Positions 24,032 to 36,819 of a DNA stretch of 64,000 nucleotides are shown here, piece by piece. Each line of letters opens with the position of its first letter. Within the stretch, counting starts at the first letter, position 1. The DNA lies in the NCBI GenBank assembly GCA_002633005.1, contig NMRA01000023.1, positions 640,205 through 704,204 of the forward strand. Direction: 5' to 3'. The stretch is from Phoronis australis (Eukaryota; Phoronida; Phoronidae). The notes below the pieces were generated by a model. It saw nothing but the letters and a program-made list of their open reading frames with translations. It was not told where the DNA came from and ran no database searches. Position numbers and translations under genes: made by a program.

Positions 24032-27000
24032 GCTCAGGTTTGGTAGTAGAGCCTTCCTCTGTCGGTCTTACAGGTTTGCAAAAGGCAGGGCGGATGGTGT
24101 TATCTTTGCAGTAGGCCTGGTAGAAGAAACACCTGCAAGGATAAGATACTTTGAATGATTGTGACCTGAATACAAGTACTGTAGGTGTGCTCATGTAATC
24201 TCGTGTGAAATAAGACATTTGTTTTATCTATCAAAGGAATACTTATTAAGGGTACTGCAAACCGTCATCCTGTAAAAAATACTTCTGCCTTAGGGTGCAT
24301 GCCGTTTTTTAAACTGGTCTCTTGTTCTTGCTCACTCAGAAAAGAATGGATTTTCTTGGATTGGGAAGCAACTACAGTTCGTTACCACTTCAGACCGGGC
24401 TCGTCAAGTTTGCTTAAACTCAGGCTAGTTGGAGTTTAGAAAATGGGCGCACCCAGCCTGTAAAATGGGGGAAGGCTCTAATTTTTTGAGAACAATGTGG
24501 GCTTTTTACTGAAAACAATTAGTAGTTTCTGCCTTTTTAGTGGATTTTTGTTTCGTTTTCTACTTTTTTGGAGTTTTTGTTTCCCTGAGGCGGACGTTTT
24601 TGCCCACTTAGCGAAATAAGAGGTTCGTTCGAGCCCTCCGAGCCCCCTTCGGTGGGCGCGTGTAGAACACGGCCTCCTTGCTCATTCACATAAATCATTC
24701 CCAAGGCTGACACAAAAGTTTAGGTCACGAACCAGTTTGAGCTGCACAAAGACAGAATCTTTTATATCACAGAGACAGCTGCGTTTCCCTAAATTATTGC
24801 AGTACACTTAAGATGCTGATTTTGCCCATATAAATCGGTCTCGTAATATTCGTTACCGTGGCAGCAATCTACTTCCGATATCATCTAAAGCCACAGGCAA
24901 TGTGTACATGTGCCATTTTCGAATGCACAGATTTTGGGTTGGCCAACTGCAATAAGCTCCAAAGCGTTTCCTGGAGTCACTGATGGTTTTGATGTTGTTG
25001 TTTTAAGGGAACACGGAAGGGAATATTACGAGATCACATCTATGAGAGTGAGAGACCTAATTCGATTTTTCGTTTTTTTATCCAGCTGAACAGAGCGAAT
25101 GCAGCGTTAAGTGCGCACAGTTTTGCAGTGAAGAAGGTGCTGAAATCTTCACTTCACACTGATTCAAGGAACACCAACAAAAATGAACAGTACAGATTAC
25201 AGCAATTACGAAGTAACGCGCAAAATAACGTGATTACTAAACCAGCATGAGCACAGCATACTTTTACGGACTTCGTATAAGGTTCATTCACTGTTTTTAC
25301 CAACGTTTGGATAGTCAAGGACGTTTCTTAACACGCCCGCTTTACTAATTCAAAGCAGGCAAATTAGCTTTTGAAACAACACAAACCTACATTAGTTTTA
25401 TCAAATGTTTACACTCGTACCTGTTGTCGTACACATTCTGGTCCGAGTCACACATTTTGGTGAAGACGTTACTTCTGCTCTTGGTGCAGTCCTGCTTCAA
25501 CCAGTAGTCTTTGCAGCTATCGAAAGGGGGCGGTCTGGTGGGCAGCTCCTCGCACGTGCTGCCTCTAGCCTTGACGTAGACTTTAGGAGCTCTGTAGGGT
25601 CCGAACTTGGCGACATCATTACAGCGAGCTTGGTGGAACTCACAGCTGAAAGCAAATGCCAAGGGTCGGTCTGTTATGGTCTTCAACGTCAGGTAAACTG
25701 AACACGCAAAGACAGATTACTGACTGCCTAACCTATACCGGAGAGTTTTCGTTCAATTATGTTAAAGCGGCATTAAACCTGTGGTTTTTGTCAAAATACT
25801 TTGATTAAGACCACATAACGAGATGTAGTTGGTCTCGTTCCTCGTTCAGAAGCGATTTCTGAACTCGGGGCCGTGACCAAAAGTTGTATAAGCTTGGTTT
25901 GAAGAAGTAACGTTTTTTCCAAGACTAGAAATCACACTTATTTTGACTTTAGGACAACTTGAGACCAGGTCCATAACAGTAAGTGGTCTATACCCATTGT
26001 TGACAAAATTACAGGTTTAATATCGGTGGTAAATGAATTCCTGTTAGTGATAAAGCCATACTTTATTTGATCTAAAGTCACGAGACATTCAGTGAAACAT
26101 TTTCAAGCCAAGAAAACATATGAATATAAGTTCTCAGTTTAACAGAGTTTGCCACACATGCCGTTTATAAGCAAGAAGAAAGCCGTTAGGCTTTTCCGTA
26201 ACATATAGATGTCACAAAGTCGGTGCAACACGAATTAGTGCCAACACTAGAATGGAACATCCTGGTATTCATTGAATAAAGGACCCGTATGTTGGCGTTG
26301 TATAAACGTAGGACACTGAGCCCGGAGGTCTCTTTTTAATGTTGATCACGATCCGACGAAAACTGTTGACGTCAGAGCCCAGAAAATCTAGTACACACAT
26401 TTTCTAAACTAAAAAACTGAAACTGAAATCCACCATCGTTCTGATATCAACGGGTAATTTGCGGTTATGTTTTACTTATATTTTTGAGTTACATGACCTT
26501 ATGAATGATTAATGTCACATACATCACAAAAAGCTGCTCAGGCAGACGTGAACGACATCGTATCGTCACGAGTATAACTTTGTACGCTAACAGGTGTAGC
26601 AGGTGGTAGTTTTTGCGACAGGGAAATGCTCAAATTTTTGTTAGTCCTATTTGAAATACTGTTTTAGAGTGTTTGCGGAATCGTAGTATTTACGACACTT
26701 GATGAATTTTATCTCGCTTTCCAGACTGGGCCCACCCTCGCCAACCCTGATTCTTATCATGCCAAACATTTGGAAACCTGCTTAAAAAAACAGTGCGAAG
26801 TAAACAACCTGTCAAATTGTTTAAAAATTTTAGGTACTTTCAAGTGATTTTTTTCGAAGAGTAAAAACAGGAAAAGAACCTTGATTTTTTTGTTCATGTT
26901 GACATACAAGGGCACTTCCGTTTGCGGCAGGAAGCGAAAGAGTACCGCCTCTCTGGGTTGTTCCTAAGTCGTAATTACAATGACGAATACTGCGGAAAGC

Positions 27001-30000
27001 TAGAAACAGCCATTCTCGTTTAAAGTCACACAATCTGTTCTAAGGTGAAAATATGCATTATTGAGATTAGTGTTGTGTAGGGTGGACTTCTTGGGTTATC
27101 ACCTTTAAACAGAGCTATTTTTGAAACAACAAAATAAGCTATGTTTTGTGAACTTATAAGTCGCGCAGATTCCCTTCATTGGCGTCTAGTCATTCGGGTG
27201 ATTTCAAATACCTCACATTGTCACCGATAATATCACTTGAATGCCTACATGCTTCATGAACGACGCGAGCAATGGGATGAGTTGTTTATTCATGTGGAGA
27301 ATCATGTAGCAGATCACACACGCTTCAACATTGACGCTGCCGGTGAGTGTGCACTCTTGGTAAAACAGCTTTACTTACCCGCGTCATTTCAAAACTTGAA
27401 TTATTCCTCCTGGCACACGCAAAATCAATACAAAACAAGGCCCACCGTTGAAATACCTTCTGTACATTTGCAACTCATACAAGGTAGTCTTTACAAGAGC
27501 CTAGTGTTTTACGACTGCTTATAGAAATGTCTTCTGTACGTTTGCAACGAATAGTCATAGCAAGAACCTGTTTCACTCCTAAAAGGCGTAATTCAGAAAT
27601 TCCTTCCTGCTGATAACATAACTATTTCCTAAAATGGTGTAACTCCAATGCAGTAAAATACATTTAGCTTTTGGAAACATACCAAAATGCTAATCAACCC
27701 GGTAATCTTTATACACGTACATTATTGTAGAACTGTCATTCATTAACAAAATGCAAACTGTTAACTCAAAATACGTTAAATAGTAGTGAAAGTTCAAGTG
27801 CTTGACCTATGCCCCCAGTCATTTTTTTTCAATAAAAAAACAAAACAAATTGTGATGAGCCTAGAGAGTGCAATCTTATTTCAACACAGGCTTAGATCAT
27901 TAACAGGCTACCAAACAGGCGAGAATCTGTTGATTTACGGTTTTAGTCGCTGCAAGGAAAATTATAGAAAATATTGTGCAGGCAATTCTTAGCTGTATTG
28001 ACTAGTCATATCGGACTGTGTAAGACTAATTTCTTACAAGTTTGGTGAGATTATGCGAGTCTTCGCGAGATATGCTATGCTCCTTGTGCGGTACGTGATC
28101 TCACGTGCTTTTAAACAACCTTCGCTACCGAGGTGTAAAATGATCAATGTGTCATATGTATAATGTACATGTACTCATATCACCTCTACCTAACGTAGTT
28201 TGATTCGGAAACTTACTAATTCTTGTAGGTCTTCATGTCTGAGCCGCACAGCGGTTTGCTGTTTTCGTCACATTTCAGGTACTTCGCTGCCCATTGTTCT
28301 GAGCACTTGTCTTGTAGGGGCGGAAGTGTTGGTTTGTCGTCACAGTGCCCGTGATAGATCCAGTGAAGGGCGTGGCCCAATAAACATTCGGCTTTCGCTT
28401 TTTCGCATCTGGAACACAGAGACCGGTAAAGGAGACGAACTGATAGGACTGATTCCCTTATATTCTGAACAAGAGCAACGCAAAACATTGGGATACGCGC
28501 AAGATGGTGTCGAAAACGGTTTGCCCCTAGAGAAGTTCATTGGTACCAAAAATAAAAAACTTCATCGCCTTCCTCACAGGAACACGTTTGCAAAATTTTA
28601 TGAAAATCCGTCCAAGACCTCCAAAGAGATAAAAACGGCCATGAAAATAGAATGTGACAAAGCGGTGGTCGTATACGTCCGAAAAATGCTGTCGTCAGTT
28701 GTATTTGTTATAATTTCCTTCAACGAGTTTAAGATATACTGCCGTGAATGCAAATTACCACAAATGTTCCTGTGGGAAGTTTGACGCATAGGGAAGCTGA
28801 CGCTAAACATCCCCTGGTCTACTTAATAGAAACCCATTTGCCAAACTTCATGAATTTCTGTCAAGGACGACACAGGTGTAAACGTAAAAAATCAATTAAA
28901 AACTGTCCCAAGGGGACACATATATAGTCAGTTGTGTCCGGAAGTCGTCGTCATTTGTTGTGGCATTCATGAAAACACTTGCCAAACTTCACATACATCT
29001 TGCAAGGGTTAAAGAGATAGCAGCTGTGGACAAAAAAATTCTTTCCAGGTAGCACCACGATAATTAGACCAGTTCGAAACTCAGCGTCAGTTGGTGTCTT
29101 CTCAGCAGCAGGGACACATCTGCTAGTTTCCATAATGATTCTTGAAGCGGTTTAGCAGAACCATAGGTGGATGGCAAGAAATGTAAACAAATAAACTTGA
29201 CCACTGGGTGGCATAGAATACGTGGGATGTATCCCGAAATTGGAAAAAAACGTTGTCCCCTTCATAGAAGCCCTTTTGTCACATATTATGAAAATCTGTC
29301 CAGAAACTAGAAAATGAGGGGTAAACGTAAATTAACTAAATTTGACACTAGGGAGCGCTGCGGTGTCAGTTCTTTCCAAAAGTCGTCGTCATACGTTGAA
29401 ATATCGAAAATTCCTCAAGTTCCTGGAACGGGGGACATAAAAAATACCAAAAAGACCACAGTAGTCGGGGCGGTCCGAAAATCAACGTCAGACGTAGACT
29501 TTATGGTGGGAACAAATCTACATGGTGCCAAATTTGTTAAATCCCCCTGAAAATTGGAAGAAGTCGTAGTCTCCTAAAAATTTCCATTTACCAAATTTCA
29601 TGAAAATCCATCAAGGGACTCCTAATATACAGGACAAACGTAGACAAAAATGCCACTAAGGGTCACAGTGGTAGCCAAATCGGTGTGAAACTCATTTTTA
29701 TCTGTCGTAAGAACCCCCATGACAAATCTCATCAAGATCCTGCAGAGGGTTTAGGAGATCCCGACTCGCGTACGACCGGTCAGAGATGACGGAATATGCA
29801 TTCACATATGTATACGTAGGCGCATAAAAAGGTGAGGTTTCCAGATATTTAAAATCGACTGAAAACAATTTAAAGAGGCACAAAACAGCAACTCTTTATA
29901 ATGAGGTTAAAGATCATCCTTTACCAGACCCACACACACACAATCTGATTTCCGCGTTACTATAGAAACTAGGTTGCCTTGACAAACAGTGGATCTTCCC

Positions 30001-31212
30001 CGATTGCTTTATTGTTGTAAGTGGTCGACTAGGATCTAACGCTAACTAGAAAACATTTGCTTGTACAGTACATGTATAAACTCCATCACCGAAATCAAGG
30101 AATTGCAGAATAGAAAAAAAGGATGTATAGAACTTACGTGCTGTTGTATGTAACGCCGTTGTCAGCGCAGTGGGGTCCTACGTGAGCATCAAGTTTGTCG
30201 AACTTGTCACAGTCTACTTTGCTCATGAGTTCACAATATTTTGACTTTGTCTGCGCGGCCACAACTGGAAGATTATGCCGAGAAATTTTAGGATACGAAA
30301 ATATTAAAAATCACCAATACACTATTTATCTTCATTCATATGAGGTGATAGAGGGAGAGTACTGCTTGCGGTGTTTAAGAGTAGGAGTCTTAAAGTTTGG
30401 GTTTGAAATGAATATATTTGCATCACGGAGTCACCTTTTGTACGAAAAACGTTGATTTCTTAGGATGTAAGAACAGACACATAGATATGTTTTGAATGTA
30501 AAATCGTCTGATGTCCTAAATTATGTGAAAAATCAGTGATTTATTAAACTTATTATGAGGTTCTGAGATTTATCCATTAATTTGCCGTCTTGAATTTCTC
30601 AGGGGTTAGTGCCTACAAGTTTTCTAAAACATGCAACCAGCTATGGATACTCAACGGTGACGCATACTACACGTGGCAGTCACGTTTCAAAGTTATAAAC
30701 GAATAAACTGCACTTCAGGAAAATCTAACAATTAAATGTTAAACCCGATTTGAATAGAATATTTCGAAAAGCTTAGATTCCAAATCTGTTAAAACACATA
30801 GAATTAAACGATGATTGTGGACTCCCCTTACAAACTGACGCAATTACTAAGCTCATAACTCAAAAACAAAATTGATTTAGGCGTACCGGCCCATATCACG
30901 GATATAACCCGGTAGCGTTCCTTAGAAGCAAAGCACTTGCGAAAAAGCAACATCACTGTGAAATCACGAGAGTGTTTCGCGAACATGGTCGGAACATTGC
31001 TATCGCGCAGGAGCAAACAGGTGGCCACCGAAATGATTAATCAGCGTGGATGGAATTTTGAATCAAAATTCACTGCCACCATTCCATAAGTAAAGAGTTC
31101 TCACCGCAAATGCCTTGCGATTGTCTTGTGTTTATGGAACTTATCCCCGATATAGAGCCGCTAAAGACAACTTACCGGCCAACGCCAGGGATGCAACGAT
31201 CAACTTCAACAT
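24027..31212 (-). CDS. Secreted three-domain Kazal protease inhibitor
   Basis: Complete gene; exons in transcript order 31212-31176, 30264-30138, 28408-28217, 25645-25421, 24132-24027, summing to 687 nt, 228 aa plus stop. The first exon encodes a signal peptide (MLKLIVASLALA, continuing VVAA). Three six-cysteine Kazal domains follow: residues 23-77, 90-150 and 163-212, each with the C-x3-[VT]-x-Y-x-N/D signature (ADNGVTYNS, GSDMKTYKN, DSDQNVYDN), then a short polar tail. Kazal domains block serine proteases by a substrate-like loop. C2-C3 spacing is long (13, 7 and 11 residues), so the inhibitory loops are unusual and target proteases cannot be predicted. All three internal introns after the first are phase 2 and fall just before the fourth cysteine. 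The gene is tail to tail with CATSPER4, 253 bp between stop codons. Every junction is in phase, with strong GTAAG donors except the GTACGA one. Confidence 0.93.
24815..25050 (+). repeat. Dispersed repeat, copy 2
   Basis: Second copy of the family at 23128-23345, same orientation, inside the last Kazal intron. Confidence 0.7.
25700..28140. other. Kazal intron, nothing recognised
   Basis: Intron between Kazal exons 3 and 4. Short frames only; no repeat family recognised. Confidence 0.5.
28540..29760 (-). repeat. Irregular array of TTTCATGAAAATCC-type units
   Basis: CAAATTTCATGAAAATCCRTCAAGG-like cores recur near 28590, 28841, 28981, 29282, 29591 and 29722, with intervening words GTAAACGTA, AAGTCGTCGTC and CCAAGGGGAC. 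Similar cores occur at about 36990 and 37085. Spacing is about 130-310 bp, so this is a degenerate repeat cluster. It fills the intron between Kazal exons 2 and 3. Confidence 0.7.
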
Positions 31213-31251
31213 GATGGAGACGATGTGGATGATGGTGCAAATGCTCACAGT

Positions 31252-31258
31252 GCTTTAA
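31252..31258 (-). promoter_or_regulatory. Possible TATA-like element of the Kazal gene
   Basis: ATTTAAAG on the minus strand, about 40 bp upstream of the ATG at 31212. Its position would give a very short leader. Weak match to the consensus. Confidence 0.3.
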
Positions 31259-32885
31259 ATTCATGGCATTGATCGTGGGCAGTTTGGGTGCGCCCAAAAG
31301 AGAGGGGGTAGAGGAATGACGAATGGTGAACGTAATGAAGAAGTGACTAAAGTGAGTGTCTCGGTCAAAAACACCCCCTAATGACAGTGCAAAATATTTG
31401 ACCAACCAAAATTGACTTATGCAAAGTAGGTACCTTCGCTACAAAGGGTCACACTTCTTTAGATATCTGTGGAAATACAACTCGTCACCCATTGAACCAT
31501 ATGTTTTTCAATTCCTAGATGATCACAAAAAAACCATCATGCGCACCAAACCAATGCTTTAGTGTCTTTATCTACGTGCTTGTGTTTTTCTTGAAAATGC
31601 GATATATCTGCATTTGGCGCGGGGTAAGTCGCAGCTGCATGTAAGCGACAGATTTTGCACGGATCTTGAGCGTTATACCTCTATCTTTTGGGGTCTGGAA
31701 AACTAGCAAAGCCTTTTTAGAATAAAAACCCACTCAGCAAATATCAAGACCACGATGAAATTACCGAGGTCTTATATCTCTACTTCGTTGGCCTTTGCTT
31801 GCTGCATGTAAAAGTTTTCTCTTCCAACGTGTCCGCCTATTCACGCGAATTTCTCTCGCGTAGCTCGCTCACGTATAGTCTTGCCAGACTTAAGTCTCGA
31901 CGAATTCCGAGCGAAATGTAATTGCTTCCTGGAGAATTGTGTTGTCGACAGCAGCGCACGGTATCGTTTTGGTCAAAAAAGTAAATTACAACTTCTCTAT
32001 TTAACGAAATATGTCCGTCCGAGTGGTGTCGTCGTAGCGACTAGTTATAGATGTTGTTGTCTAGATTGACCCTTTTTTTGGAATCGTCCTGTTAGAAATG
32101 AGGTTACGGCGAGGTGATGCAAAACAACCACCGTCAGACACACTTGGCGCTTCCCAAGTAGATACGATAGATTAAAATGTCTCCCGCTGAGCCGATAACG
32201 CGCCTATACCCTGTCTTCCACGACCAGCCGCCATCGTGATTTCTGCCTCACGAATCTTACTTTAAATATTTTCATTTCCGGTTTGGTATTACCTCGGTAG
32301 ATGTGACTTCAAAGTACAATTCCTGGGGTCAGTGACAATAAAATAAACATTTCATTAGCGGGCTTACTAATTCCTAACCCGAATATTAGACCAGTTGTTA
32401 CTCAATTAGTCCAGGCATTCTTTCGTTTTTTGCAATTTGCGCAAACATGCTCCTGGTAACCCCGATAAGTTTGCCGTCATACACAGTGTATTGGCAGTGA
32501 GTGACCCAGGGAATCCTCATTTACTTCGTAATCCAACACTTCCGTGTATTATCTTATTCATATCGTGCAAAAACGCCCGGCAAAAAGTCCCACAGTTTGG
32601 TCACCCTAGCGCCGCACGATGACTTGCCAGGCGGCGTTGTCGGGCGACTTTTTAGCGATAAAAATGTCTTGCCATTTACTACGTAAGCCAACACTAGCGT
32701 GTGTTGTCTAAGTGCTGTCCACGTACTATATGCCACCCCAGCCAGCTCAGAGCATGTTAAACTGTTAAACCTCACGAGTTGCTGTTGTTGCATATAGTAC
32801 TAGTGTGAGCATACTTGGGCAACTGATCGCACGTGTAACAACTTACCTCACCCATTTCAAGATGGGGTATTTTGTTCTTGTTGCA

Positions 32886-32967
32886 NNNNNNNNNNNNNNN
32901 NNNNNNNNNNNNNNNNNNNNNNNNNNNNNNNNNNNNNNNNNNNNNNNNNNNNNNNNNNNNNNNNNNN

Positions 32968-33000
<33 letters not shown>
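32886..33000. repeat. 82-base gap followed by (AG)n microsatellite
   Basis: Unknown bases 32886-32967 run directly into uninterrupted AG repeats to 33000; the gap is probably repeat. Confidence 0.9.
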
Positions 33001-33002
<2 letters not shown>

Positions 33003-33109
33003 TCCTGCTTGAACAGACCATCGGATATTTTTCTAGTCCCAAATGTTCCCTCGGAGTTGTTTCATGTCTGCGCATGTGCCAACTTCAGCAAAGAGAGGTC
33101 ACGGCATCA

Positions 33110-33340
33110 GCCTAACAGGTCTTAAAAATCGCCAGCGATGTCATTTTCTTTACTCTACCAACTGCAGTACTGTTAACTCTTGTGTAAGCCTATCGCAGTG
33201 GTATGCCGGCACGTTCAACGGCATCCTCCATTTTGAAAGTCACATGATCTGCTGATAGAAGTTCAAACATTTGCAGGTATGAAAAAGCCCCAATGGATAA
33301 TTTGAGCCTCGAAAATACCCGAGTTGTTCCGGATGATCAC
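33110..33340 (+). repeat. Dispersed repeat; partner at 43795-44010
   Basis: Shared ordered blocks with 43795-44010: GGTCT(T)AAAAATCGCC, TTAACTCTTG, TTTGAAAGTCACATGA, GAAAATACCCGA and TCC(G/C)GATG. Confidence 0.8.
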
Positions 33341-34904
33341 CGTTGTGACTACGCGCTAGTCGGGCTGACTAATCATCCACTTCTCAGTGTTGTTTTCTGA
33401 TAAATTGTTTGTTAATAACATCTGCACCCAACATCATTTATTGTATGAATTTTTAGTTATACAATCGAGTGCCATGTACGAATTATATAGCATCTCGGAC
33501 GCGACAGCAGTATCGCGAGATCTCGTTTAATAACCGCGTTTTACGGTTTTGGACAGCATGAACGGCCACATGCATGAACGTACACGTAAAGTGTTCTGTG
33601 GGCATATATAGTGTGATCCTGCACCAATTTACATGTACATCGTTTTGACGTCGGAAGTGTGGTCGGTAATTATTTCAAGTTTCTCCAACACTTTTTCCAG
33701 CACACACAAAAAAAATAAGAAATGATGTGACATAAAAATATCCCGACACCAAAATATCACAGAACTAATTCTACATGTATAAGCCTTCTGTGACCTACAA
33801 GCAAACACGGAGCAACTTTGCACATAGCCAGCAGCTGTCCTATACTGTAGAGTATAGTCGATTCGTGGATTTCACTAGCGCCGTCTTCGCAGAAAATATT
33901 AGTGTTGCACTATCTGTGCAAATGTTTTGTTTCTGTAGGTGTATGAATTTGACTCATCTAGTGTAGTAAATTATCTCTAGTACTACATATTCAGTGCTAC
34001 GAATTATAAAATAGCATAGGTGACATTGATTGTGTTTTTTAAAGTGAAAAGTATGTATCAGATTGCACCATCGGAGCTAATGTTTTGTGACGTAACTGTG
34101 ATTACATTGGTGTTTTTGAACTTCATTCAATCTAACATATTCAGCGTACGCACAAGCACATCTATTCAATGCAACAGGTAATACATACGTGGCTTGGAAA
34201 TGTATATTATCTCAACTTTTGTTCCAGTGATTACTTGAAAAGTTAGTGGCGTGAAAAGACGACAGTCAGCACAACCGGAGCCTGTGTTTCTATGACACAG
34301 TTGTTATTGTGAAATGCCATTCCTAGCCCTAGGCCATGACCTTACAGGCGAAAAATGCATATTCTGTGATTATTTAAAAATGCGAAGCTTCTGAATACAA
34401 GACTATGTTCCTATACTAGAAAACAAGGTCATGTATGCCTGAAGTGTCGTCCACACCACGTGTTAGAAAACAAATTACTCCTGGAACGAGTTGTAGCTGG
34501 GTTTAGTAGAAGTGTGAATGGTATTTGCAATGGGACAACTTAAAACGGTGGAGACAGAGTTTCCAGTACCATTAAAGTAGGTTCATGAATACATTACGTT
34601 CGCAACGGTGAATCTCCCCCCCTCGTGCAATCCATGAACTAACCCGCCGTGACAAGCAATCGTGATGACGAACTGTCAGTTCGGATTAAGGAAGAATATG
34701 AGACTGATGATTTAACAGTCAGGAACCTAAAGCAAAAGTTCTTTTTTATAATAAGGTGCAGGTGCACGAACACAAGTTAAAACATTAGACCGAGTTCAAT
34801 ATGAGCACAGCTCCAGAAATTTTGCATCATGTCCAGGCTCTCCCTTGCACGCATTTACATGTACTAATAAGACTGAGCTCAGGGGAGTAGGCGACACCTA
34901 TGTG

Positions 34905-34990
34905 CATTGCTCGATTTTCAGCCAGGAAAGACGTTATTCAAATCCAGGTTTCCCAAACGAGAGTCCGGAGCTCAAACCACTGAGCCAGAT
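34905..34990 (-). repeat. tRNA-derived SINE-like block (minus strand)
   Basis: Minus strand reads TGGCTCAGTGGTTTGAGCTCC (A-box type), then GGATTTGAATAAC, a decayed B box. The spacer resembles that of the repeat at 4626-4692. Confidence 0.5.
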
Positions 34991-36323
34991 TGTCTCCCTG
35001 CTGAGTATGTTAGACCTGCGTTTGGATTTCGGGCCAATGCGAAGCAAACATTTTTCGGACAGGAATAAGATTAAATATCCGCGATGAAAACATCTTATTA
35101 ATTGTTAGGGATTTGTGCAGTCATGGTGACGCTATGCTTACATGCCCAAATGGACTGATTCGAGCCGATAACTTTTCTAGTCCGTGGTTTTATTGCATGT
35201 GCCTGATTGCCAACATAGGGAGGCCTGGGTTATTTAGCGAATGCCCAGGAAGACGTTTCGTTAGGAAGAGGTGCGTCACACACTTGTGTCGAGAAGCCTT
35301 CGCTACGGAACATAAACCGTAAAGTTATTCCAGCAATTGACCTATCTCCAGGACTTAACTTATTGTTTATTAGTCGACATTACGCAAGGGGACAGAGCTT
35401 AATTGCGATAGGTCATTTCACTATGCCAACCTGCCCGACCGATCGCTTCAGTGACGGGCATTTTTTCAATTTATGCTAATTAGGTCTCGATATATTTCAC
35501 GCGAAACAATTAATTTTAACGTGATCTTGCCTTTCTTTCAACTTAATTAAAGTGCGTTTTGGAATTCAGCCTCGAATTTGCCATTCAAAAAGTGGAATTC
35601 AGCCCAGCTGGATGTTCCACTCAAATACTTGTTGGCCGGACACTCAATTCAAAGATCAACTGAGTACCTACACAGGGGTGTTCATTCAGGGCAGTGCACT
35701 CTTTCAAAAACATGAACACATAGACTCATCGCCTTCTATGGTGTCAAAGTCTCGGTGTTGTACGTCCAGAATTGAATCGACTCCGAGCACGAGCGATATT
35801 CTCATAGCAAAGGTACCCTAATTCAAAATGACTTATTTCAATACTGATGTAATATGAAATGAACTGAATATAATCGCAACCTCAAATTCAGGTGACGTCA
35901 CAATGAAATGACACACATGCGTCTGAAGGAGGTGACAGGTCGCCGTACCCGGGGGAATTCCCCGGCCAATTCTAGACAAAGCATGGAGGGTGGCATTCTG
36001 CCTACATGTATGCAAGGTAAGCACGATGACAGACATTTTCGAAATAACAGTTGTCAGACGCAACTAAGGGTCACTTCTCAATAGGAACACGTGTACCGAC
36101 TTCCATGATGGTGACTTACTCAAGGAAAACCAAAATTGTCACTCGGGTCGTACCATCTGTGCTCTCCTCAATCGAACAGATAATACTAATTTCATTGAAA
36201 TCCATCTAGAAAACTTGGAAGATAATAAGCTTAATAAATCCTATACTAGTCGCAAACCATATCAGCAATGCTATTCTTATTGGGAACACACACTGCCACT
36301 TTTCATGATTCCTAAAACCTTTT

Positions 36324-36737
36324 CAAGGTACCTAAACTACACGGTTAACGGACTCATAAACACGGCCCACGGACGCATGAACACGACTCACGGACCTGCA
36401 AACACCATCCACTGACTCACAAACACGGGAACGGACTCACAAAACACGATCAACGCACCCAAATACACGAGAAACGGACTCATATTTACGAGCAAACATG
36501 GTTAAAGGACTCATCGGTTTCCTGGGTCAGCTGACATCTTCATTTTGTCGTAAACCGTGTTTGGCCGGTTCGTTAACCGTGTTTCCTTGTGAATATGAGT
36601 CCGTGTCCCGTGTATTTGGGTGCGTGGATCGTGTTTTGTGAGTCCGTTCCCGTGTTTGTGAGTCAGTGGACCGTGTTTGCAGGTCCGTGCCCGTGTTAAT
36701 GAGTCCGTTGACCGTGTACAGTAGTTTAGGTACCTTG
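36324..36737. mobile_element. 414-bp foldback element with 5-bp target duplication
   Basis: Terminal repeats CAAGGTACCTAAACTAC (left) and its reverse complement (right) extend into about 190-bp arms that are highly similar when inverted. The element is bounded on both sides by CTTTT (36319-36323 and 36738-36742). Arms are made of GGACTCANAAACACG-like minisatellite units. No coding capacity. Confidence 0.88.
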
Positions 36738-36819
36738 CTTTTGGACGATAAAAACTACGCTAGGCAGTCAATGAAGGCCATGCGGAAAAATAAGAATACG
36801 GCCAAAGGAAACGGGGCAG
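36722..36819 (+). CDS. Possible upstream exon of the TOG gene
   Basis: Acceptor GTACAG|T, donor GCAG|GTGCCA, phases matching the exon at 37532. Encodes a basic stretch including DDKNYARQSMKAM. The acceptor and first codons lie inside the right arm of the foldback element, so the exon is doubtful. Confidence 0.3.

Larger units (their letters stand above)
31300..36080. other. Intergenic region
   Basis: About 5 kb between the Kazal gene and the next plus-strand gene. It holds the gap with (AG)n repeat at 32886-33000, dispersed repeats and a SINE-like block, but no supported coding exon. Confidence 0.5.

Noticed and set aside
28200-28784. 194-codon plus-strand frame
   Set aside because: Antisense to the Kazal exon 28217-28408 and otherwise runs through the degenerate repeat array.
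32805-33125. Frame through the 82-base gap and AG repeat
   Set aside because: Artefact of unknown bases and RE/ER dipeptide repeats.
36080-36328. Open plus-strand frame ending at a donor (TCAAG|GTACCT)
   Set aside because: Overlaps degenerate repeat cores and shows no domain; phase with the sequence beyond the foldback fails if the element is removed.
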